Source of the DNA: DASUVM01 sp036378955
Lineage (GTDB): Bacteria > Patescibacteriota > Saccharimonadia > Saccharimonadales > Saccharimonadaceae
DNA: 64,000 nt
Assembly: GCA_036378955.1 (NCBI GenBank)
Contig: DASUVM010000009.1
Coordinates: 62,001 to 126,000, forward strand
Direction: 5' to 3'
Part shown: positions 59,977 to 64,000 of the stretch, one piece after another
Layout of the letters: each line of letters begins with the position of its first letter
Numbering within the stretch: position 1 is the stretch's first letter
The notes under the pieces: model-generated
Database searches by the model: none
The model's input: the letters and a program-made list of their open reading frames with translations, nothing else
Told to the model about the DNA's origin: nothing
Program-made: the position numbers and the translations under genes

Positions 59977-60175
59977 TGGGTAGCTACCTTCTATGCTACT
60001 GACTATAACTACTTATAGCTTCTAAAAAATTAAATAAGCCAATTTTCCGACGAAAATCTATTCTTGCTTTGATAACCTTGAGGCATAACTTTCTCAGGTC
60101 ATGTTAGCTTCGCTTGAATTGGAACCCAGGCTTCAAGGAAAGAAAAAACACTAACCGATGGCAGTGTTTTTTCTT

Positions 60176-60260
60176 TGGTGCTGGGGGAGGGATTCGAACC
60201 CCCGAAGGCTGAGCCGTCTGATTTACAGTCAGATGTGTTTGACCGCTTCACTACCCCAGC
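60176..60260 (-). tRNA. tRNA-Tyr(GUA)
   Basis: 85 nt with long variable arm and encoded CCA. Acceptor GCTGGGG/CCCCAGC, anticodon arm TCTGA-CTGTAAA-TCAGA (anticodon GTA), T-arm CGGGGG-TTCGAAT-CCCTCC region. Confidence 0.95.
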
Positions 60261-60262
60261 TC

Positions 60263-60338
60263 TGGAGCCGACAGAGGGATTCGAACCCACGACCCACGGT
60301 TTACAAAACCGTTGCTCTACCAACTGAGCTATGTCGGC
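60263..60338 (-). tRNA. tRNA-Thr(UGU)
   Basis: 76 nt with CCA encoded, 2 nt upstream of tRNA-Tyr in the same transcript. Acceptor GCCGACA/TGTCGGC, anticodon arm ACGGT-TTTGTAA-ACCGT (anticodon TGT). Confidence 0.95.
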
Positions 60339-60874
60339 ATATAAAAATTACAAGTGTTATAATAGCGTATTTTCTTGAAAATCTCAAGACCACTATTCTA
60401 CTGCTTCTACTGCGCCCAGCCTCGAGAGTTTAAATTTCACTCTCGAGGCTGGGCTAACGAGTTAAGTCACCCGCTTTTTGCATTACCGAGAATAAAACAG
60501 AACCCTCGGTCGGTCGAAGGAATCACGTTTTTCGTTGGTGTTACAAAACTCTGCACACCAGCCACAACGCGCGGCTACTAAAGAGAAGCTAGGGCGCGCT
60601 ATGACCTAAAACGATGCTCTTTACGGTGACTTATCAAGCTACTCTGGCACTTGTCTTGCGGCAACGAAGCTACTCCAGCTAACGCGAGGTGCGTTGTGCT
60701 CAGGGTGCCCTGTTGTCCTGAACACTGTGAGCATTAAAAAAAGCTTCTTTTTGACGCAAGCTTGTGTGCAAGGCGTCTCTATCACCCCTTTCCGGTGGTT
60801 GATCCAACAACGGACGCGGGGCGAAGACTACTCGCCCACAAACTTATTCTCTCAAAAAATTTCGGGGAGTCAAA
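60339..60874. other. Structured non-coding region, unassigned
   Basis: No credible protein gene in 536 nt. It holds a 16-bp perfect hairpin (60414-60429 / 60439-60454), CCGAG/CTCGG (60486-60510), GACGC..CTTG/CAAG..GCGTC (60754-60778), GTTG/CAAC and GGGCGA/TCGCCC (60821-60836). I looked for tmRNA (no TTCGA T-loop or CCA end), RNase P (no GAGGAAAGTCC) and SRP RNA (no GGAAGG..AGCAGCC) and found none. It may encode an unrecognised RNA from either strand. Confidence 0.35.
60414..60454. terminator. Perfect 16-bp hairpin upstream of the tRNA pair
   Basis: GCCCAGCCTCGAGAGT / ACTCTCGAGGCTGGGC with a 9-nt loop. No U-tract on either side. Confidence 0.5.
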
Positions 60875-61537
60875 CTACATAACAACACGGCGAGGGGGGC
60901 GAGAGGGTGTATGGGGGGTTGCTACTTCGGGGGTCATGTGGGCAATTGCAGCTTGTGTTTTTTCGGCAAGTTCATGCTGGCCGGTGCGCTCATAGGCTTG
61001 GGCGAGCAGCCGAAGTGTTTGCGGATTCGGCTCAAGCTCAATGGCGCGCTCTAGTGCGTCGATCATTTTTTTGTCATTGCCGAGCTTTTCTTGCACTTTA
61101 GCGTACGCAATGTAGCGTGACGGCACGTCGCTTTCCATGGCGAGTGCTTGTTCAAAAGCAATGGCTGCTTTTTGATAGTTGCCTGTTTCATAATAAATTA
61201 GGCCGACGTTATGTAAGCTTGATGAGCTTGGTTCGAGGCTTTGCGCAATCTCAAAACATTCAATTGCATCTTGATATTCACGCTGACGGGCATAAAGAAT
61301 GCCAAGGCGGTTATACGCAGTGGCGTTGCGCTCGTCAACCTTTAGAATAGTCAGCAAGGCTCGCTCTGCTCTTAAATATTTGCGGTCTTTCACGCTTTCT
61401 TGGGCGACCTCCCACAATTTATCAAGCCGGGCGGTGAGGCCCATGGGGTGCAGAGTGCCCGCCTTAGGTTCGCGCACGAATGCCCTGTAGCTGAAAACAC
61501 CTAGAACGCTGAGTACAAGTAATGCGTACATAATCAC
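60875..61537 (-). CDS. Membrane-anchored TPR protein
   Basis: 220 aa. N-terminal helix (MYALLVLSVLGVFSYRAF), then tandem tetratricopeptide repeats from about residue 37 to 195: KYLRAERALLTILK, ATAYNRLGILYARQREYQDAIECFEIA, SSLHNVGLIYYETGNYQKA, and further units; proline-rich basic tail. A scaffold for protein-protein contact at the membrane. GTG 61537 follows an extended -10 (TGCTAAAAT) by 5 nt; ATG 61531 is the alternative start. Confidence 0.82.
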   Translation of the reverse strand: MIMYALLVLSVLGVFSYRAFVREPKAGTLHPMGLTARLDKLWEVAQESVKDRKYLRAERALLTILKVDERNATAYNRLGILYARQREYQDAIECFEIAQSLEPSSSSLHNVGLIYYETGNYQKAAIAFEQALAMESDVPSRYIAYAKVQEKLGNDKKMIDALERAIELEPNPQTLRLLAQAYERTGQHELAEKTQAAIAHMTPEVATPHTPSRPPRRVVM

Positions 61538-61542
61538 TTCTT

Positions 61543-61551
61543 ATTTTAGCA
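61543..61551 (-). promoter_or_regulatory. Extended -10 promoter, leaderless start of the TPR gene
   Basis: Minus strand TGC + TAAAAT (61543-61548) + AAGAA + GTG (61537). Confidence 0.5.
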
Positions 61552-61556
61552 TATTG

Positions 61557-62360
61557 TTATAAAATGGCCCGCAGCAGCTGTATTTTGGTGTTGCCGTTTT
61601 GAACAATATTTTCGTATGCGCCTAAAAAACGCGCGAGTTGGTGGGGTGTTGCGGGGTGCGCTGCGTTTCGCGAGGCAAGCAGGCTGAGCATTCTCAGCGC
61701 AAGTCGAAGCACGGCAAGCGTTTGCTCACGCTCGCCTGCTATCTTTTGAATAATGACAATTTTTTCAAAGATTGAAGCGCTCACCAGTTGCTTGGCGGTG
61801 GCGGCTAACTCAAGCTGTTTTTGACGGTATTTTTCGTTACTAGCAAGTAACACAAGTTCGCTGGCGCTACCGGCTGCCAGAAAAAGAAGCTGTGCTACGC
61901 TGTCACCGGTGCCCTGGTTACTTAGGTAAGCCTTGGCCGCTTGTTCCTGCACTGGCTGGCAGTACAAATTCTGAGTGCGCGACCGAACAGTCGGCAGCAG
62001 GGTGGTGGCTTCTTTTACGCACAAGATGAAAAGCACATCGGCCGGCGGTTCTTCAAGTAGTTTTAAAAATGCATTTTGAGCCTCAAGTGACATTGTTTCG
62101 GCATCTTCAATTACCCAAACACGTTTTGTGCCGGTTGATTTTGAGCGGGTTGCCTTATAGAGTTCGCGTATTTGGCTGATGGCGATGCCAGTTTTTTCAT
62201 CAGCTTTTTTAACAAATTGTATTGTGCCGCCGCTTGCGATATTTTGAGCTAACTGACTCGCCTCGTATAGAGAGCTATGCTCACTTACCCCTATAAGCAT
62301 TATGGCATGTGCGTGGGTGCGGAATGCTAAAAATTGCGGCAAGACTAATCTGGCAGCCAC
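61557..62360 (-). CDS. holB: DNA polymerase III delta'-type subunit (clamp-loader AAA+)
   Basis: 267 aa. FLAFRTHAHAIMLIG at the N-terminus, VWVIEDAETMSLEAQNAFLKLLEEPP (degenerate Walker B, no ATP hydrolysis expected), and TLLPTVRSRTQ (sensor/SRC-like). The P-loop is missing, as in delta', and no zinc module is seen. It overlaps the pseudouridine synthase gene by 16 nt. Confidence 0.85.
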   Translation of the reverse strand: MAARLVLPQFLAFRTHAHAIMLIGVSEHSSLYEASQLAQNIASGGTIQFVKKADEKTGIAISQIRELYKATRSKSTGTKRVWVIEDAETMSLEAQNAFLKLLEEPPADVLFILCVKEATTLLPTVRSRTQNLYCQPVQEQAAKAYLSNQGTGDSVAQLLFLAAGSASELVLLASNEKYRQKQLELAATAKQLVSASIFEKIVIIQKIAGEREQTLAVLRLALRMLSLLASRNAAHPATPHQLARFLGAYENIVQNGNTKIQLLRAIL

Positions 62361-63292
62361 GACAACGCCTCTGGCGGCAAGAGAGCCTTAAAATCGTCGC
62401 CCACAGCGGCGCTGAAGATTTTTCTATCACCCCCTGGAATAGTAATTTCAAGCTTGAGAGCATGCAGTGCCAGTCGGCCTGATGGTTTTTTAGGGTTATA
62501 AAAACGATCATTCATGATAGGTGTGCCAATATACTTCATATGCACGCGAAGCTGATGTGTTCGGCCAGTCAGTGGTTGCAGCTCAACCAGGGTGTGTTGG
62601 CCGTTGGTCCAGAGTACTCTATAAGCTGTTTCGGCAGGCTTGCCATTGGCACCAACACGAAATGTTGCCGGTGCCTTGGGGTTGCGTTCGATTGGGAGAC
62701 GAAGGAGTGCTTCAGGTTGGTTCGGCTCACCATCAAGAATAGCAAGATAGTTTTTTTTGGCTTTTTTAAGCGAGAACTGTTTTTGCAAGAAACTGTGTGC
62801 TTCGGGGTTGCGGGCGCAAATGAGCACGCCTGAAGTGTCGCGGTCGAGGCGATGTACGATGGCCGCTCTTGTTTCTTCAATTTGCGACTGGGCTCGGTCG
62901 CTCAGGGTAGACTTTTCCGTCGGGTTCGTACTATCACCTGTGTGTGGGCTTCCTCTTTCCGCGTTACCCCTTGGGTCTGCACTAAAACGAGAATGCATAA
63001 AGTCTGCCACTGTAAACTCTTCTAATAATGCGCCCTTGGCATGCGTTAAAACACCCTCGGGTTTGTCGATGACCGTCACGTTTTCATCTTCATAGAGAAT
63101 CGGCAGTGTTTCGGTTGTAAAATCGGGCTGTTTTGGCGGGTTAACCTTTACCTCATCATCTTCGCCAAGCTCATACTTTGTTGAGGTAATGGTTTCACCA
63201 TTGACGGTCACATAACCAGCTTTAATATATTTTTGCCAGGTTGAGCGAGAGTGCTCGGGCCAATACTCGGCAACATAGGCATCAAGACGCAT
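62345..63292 (-). CDS. RluA/RluD-family 23S rRNA pseudouridine synthase
   Basis: 315 aa. N-terminal S4 domain (MRLDAYVAEYWPEHSRSTWQKYIKAG), then the catalytic domain with the Asp nucleophile in HRLDRDTSGVLI and LTGRTHQLRVHMKYIG. A low-complexity insert of ~35 residues (ADPRGNAERGSPHTGDSTNP...) separates DFMHSRF from RAAIVHRLD; the usual RPGIVHRLD has Ala for Gly. It converts specific uridines in 23S rRNA. Two nt downstream of trpS. Confidence 0.92.
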   Translation of the reverse strand: MRLDAYVAEYWPEHSRSTWQKYIKAGYVTVNGETITSTKYELGEDDEVKVNPPKQPDFTTETLPILYEDENVTVIDKPEGVLTHAKGALLEEFTVADFMHSRFSADPRGNAERGSPHTGDSTNPTEKSTLSDRAQSQIEETRAAIVHRLDRDTSGVLICARNPEAHSFLQKQFSLKKAKKNYLAILDGEPNQPEALLRLPIERNPKAPATFRVGANGKPAETAYRVLWTNGQHTLVELQPLTGRTHQLRVHMKYIGTPIMNDRFYNPKKPSGRLALHALKLEITIPGGDRKIFSAAVGDDFKALLPPEALSWLPD

Positions 63293-63294
63293 GG

Positions 63295-64000
63295 TTATCC
63301 TTTTGACCGAAGGCCAACGGCTTGTTGCACTTTGTAAAGTGTAAGATTGGCGGCTTCATTCATGGCATGTTCGCTGTATTCAAGCTTTTGTAACAGTTCG
63401 GCTTCATTAACGGCTGCAAAACGGCTTTGAAAATCGGTTAAGAATCGTTTGATGACTTCAGCGACAGCTTGTTTCAGCTCACCATAGCGCTCGCGGCCTG
63501 CCCACTCGGCGTTCACTTCCTCAAGCGGGCGTTCGCCAATAAGTGAGAGAATTTGTAGCAAGTTAGCGATGCCCGGCTGCTTTTCCCAGTTAAAAGCTAT
63601 CTTGCCGAGACTATCAGTGGTAGCGGTCATAATTTTTTTAGCTACTTCGTCTGGTGTGTCGCTTAAGAAAATGACACCTTTGCCTGCTGTATCACTTTTA
63701 CTCATTTTTTTGGCTGGGTCAAGCAGGTCGCGAATTCTCAGGCCCTGATCTTTGCCGAAGAATGCATGCTGCTTCGGCACGGCAAGTGGCACGGTGAATA
63801 ATTTGCCGAACTTATTGTTCAGGCGTTCGGCAATATCGCGGGCAAATTCAAGGTGCTGGGTTTGATCGTCGCCAACCGGCACATAGGTGGCGCCATAAAG
63901 TAAGATATCCGCTGCCATGAGAACAGGATAGTTAAATAGCCCAACACTAGTGCGCTCTGCGTTCAATTTGTCTGATTTATCTTTGAACTGCGTCATACGG
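63295..64000 (-). CDS. trpS: Tryptophanyl-tRNA synthetase, 3' part (runs off the window)
   Basis: Class I synthetase charging tRNA-Trp. The window holds the part from RMTQFKDKS onward: YPVLMAADILLYGATYVPVGDDQTQHLEF (Trp/tRNA binding), KKMSKSD (KMSKS loop), and the helical C-terminus ending in LYKVQQAVGLR. The first ~110 residues with HIGH lie beyond position 64000. Confidence 0.95.
   Translation of the reverse strand, partial: RMTQFKDKSDKLNAERTSVGLFNYPVLMAADILLYGATYVPVGDDQTQHLEFARDIAERLNNKFGKLFTVPLAVPKQHAFFGKDQGLRIRDLLDPAKKMSKSDTAGKGVIFLSDTPDEVAKKIMTATTDSLGKIAFNWEKQPGIANLLQILSLIGERPLEEVNAEWAGRERYGELKQAVAEVIKRFLTDFQSRFAAVNEAELLQKLEYSEHAMNEAANLTLYKVQQAVGLRSKG

Noticed and set aside
60455..60874. 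tmRNA, RNase P RNA or SRP RNA
   Set aside because: None of the invariant segments of these RNAs could be found on either strand, so only an unassigned structured region is reported.

Overview
The window looks like a Saccharibacteria (TM7)-type genome of the Candidate Phyla Radiation. This is inferred from gene content, not from a marker tree. It carries a cytochrome bo3 oxidase operon (cyoABCDE) close to a type II NADH dehydrogenase, a glycogen/alpha-glucan cluster (glycosyltransferase, GH57, GH15), very compact house-keeping operons, and many small lineage-specific membrane or orphan proteins. UGA is used as an ordinary stop, so the recoded Gracilibacteria/SR1 code does not apply.

Layout. 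1-4682: a translationally coupled four-gene operon, asnB-like / trpB / trpA / Nudix. 4750-5572: decayed genes (a C39-like peptidase and an MFS transporter shrunk to its two ends). 5600-9349: accessory enzymes (FAD monooxygenase of the rifampicin-hydroxylase type, an APH-type kinase converging on it, and a Sir2-like protein). 9434-12974: nucleotide-sugar genes (UDP-sugar dehydrogenase, glycosyltransferase, UDP-xylose synthase). 12956-18295: frameshifted VOC gene, AraC remnant, methyltransferase, a long type IV prepilin, a LuxR-type regulator without a phospho-acceptor, gene debris, an ASCH protein and a tiny complete transcription unit. 18311-32262: a block rich in secreted products (serine beta-lactamase/DD-peptidase, S10 peptidase with partner, a 1201-residue lectin/metalloprotease/propeller protein, an Asp-rich secreted protein, an AMIN-like protein, a GH5-like glycosidase), with a lysA-like / threonine-aldolase-like operon and a divergent ACT-domain protein inside it.

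32343-43618: aldehyde dehydrogenase and divergent cupin, a double-repeat membrane-anchored protein, PBP1A, an ABC half-transporter, a Y-family DNA polymerase with a small partner, then orphan genes and two tiny overlapping membrane peptides. 43661-51545: cyoEDCBA, a frameshifted SLOG-type gene, NDH-2 and RarA. 52315-57415: the glycogen operon behind a near-consensus promoter. 57493-60338: rpmG, tRNA-Thr(GGU) next to a duplicated tRNA 3' half, small membrane proteins, DUF218, tRNA-Tyr and tRNA-Thr(UGU). 60339-60874 is structured non-coding DNA that I could not assign. 60875-64000: TPR protein, DNA polymerase III delta', RluD-type pseudouridine synthase and the 3' part of trpS.

How it fits together. 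NDH-2 and bo3 oxidase make a minimal aerobic electron chain. Exported lectin, protease, glycosidase and pilin proteins suit a surface-attached epibiont feeding on a (possibly actinobacterial) host. The trpBA/asnB operon suggests partial relief from amino-acid dependence. The most interesting non-gene signals are: many genes start about 6 nt after a -10 box (leaderless transcripts); small orphan genes end in long hairpins that often lack U-tracts; a 37-bp tRNA-Thr 3' end is repeated exactly 120 bp away; and a 17-codon gene has its own promoter and terminator.
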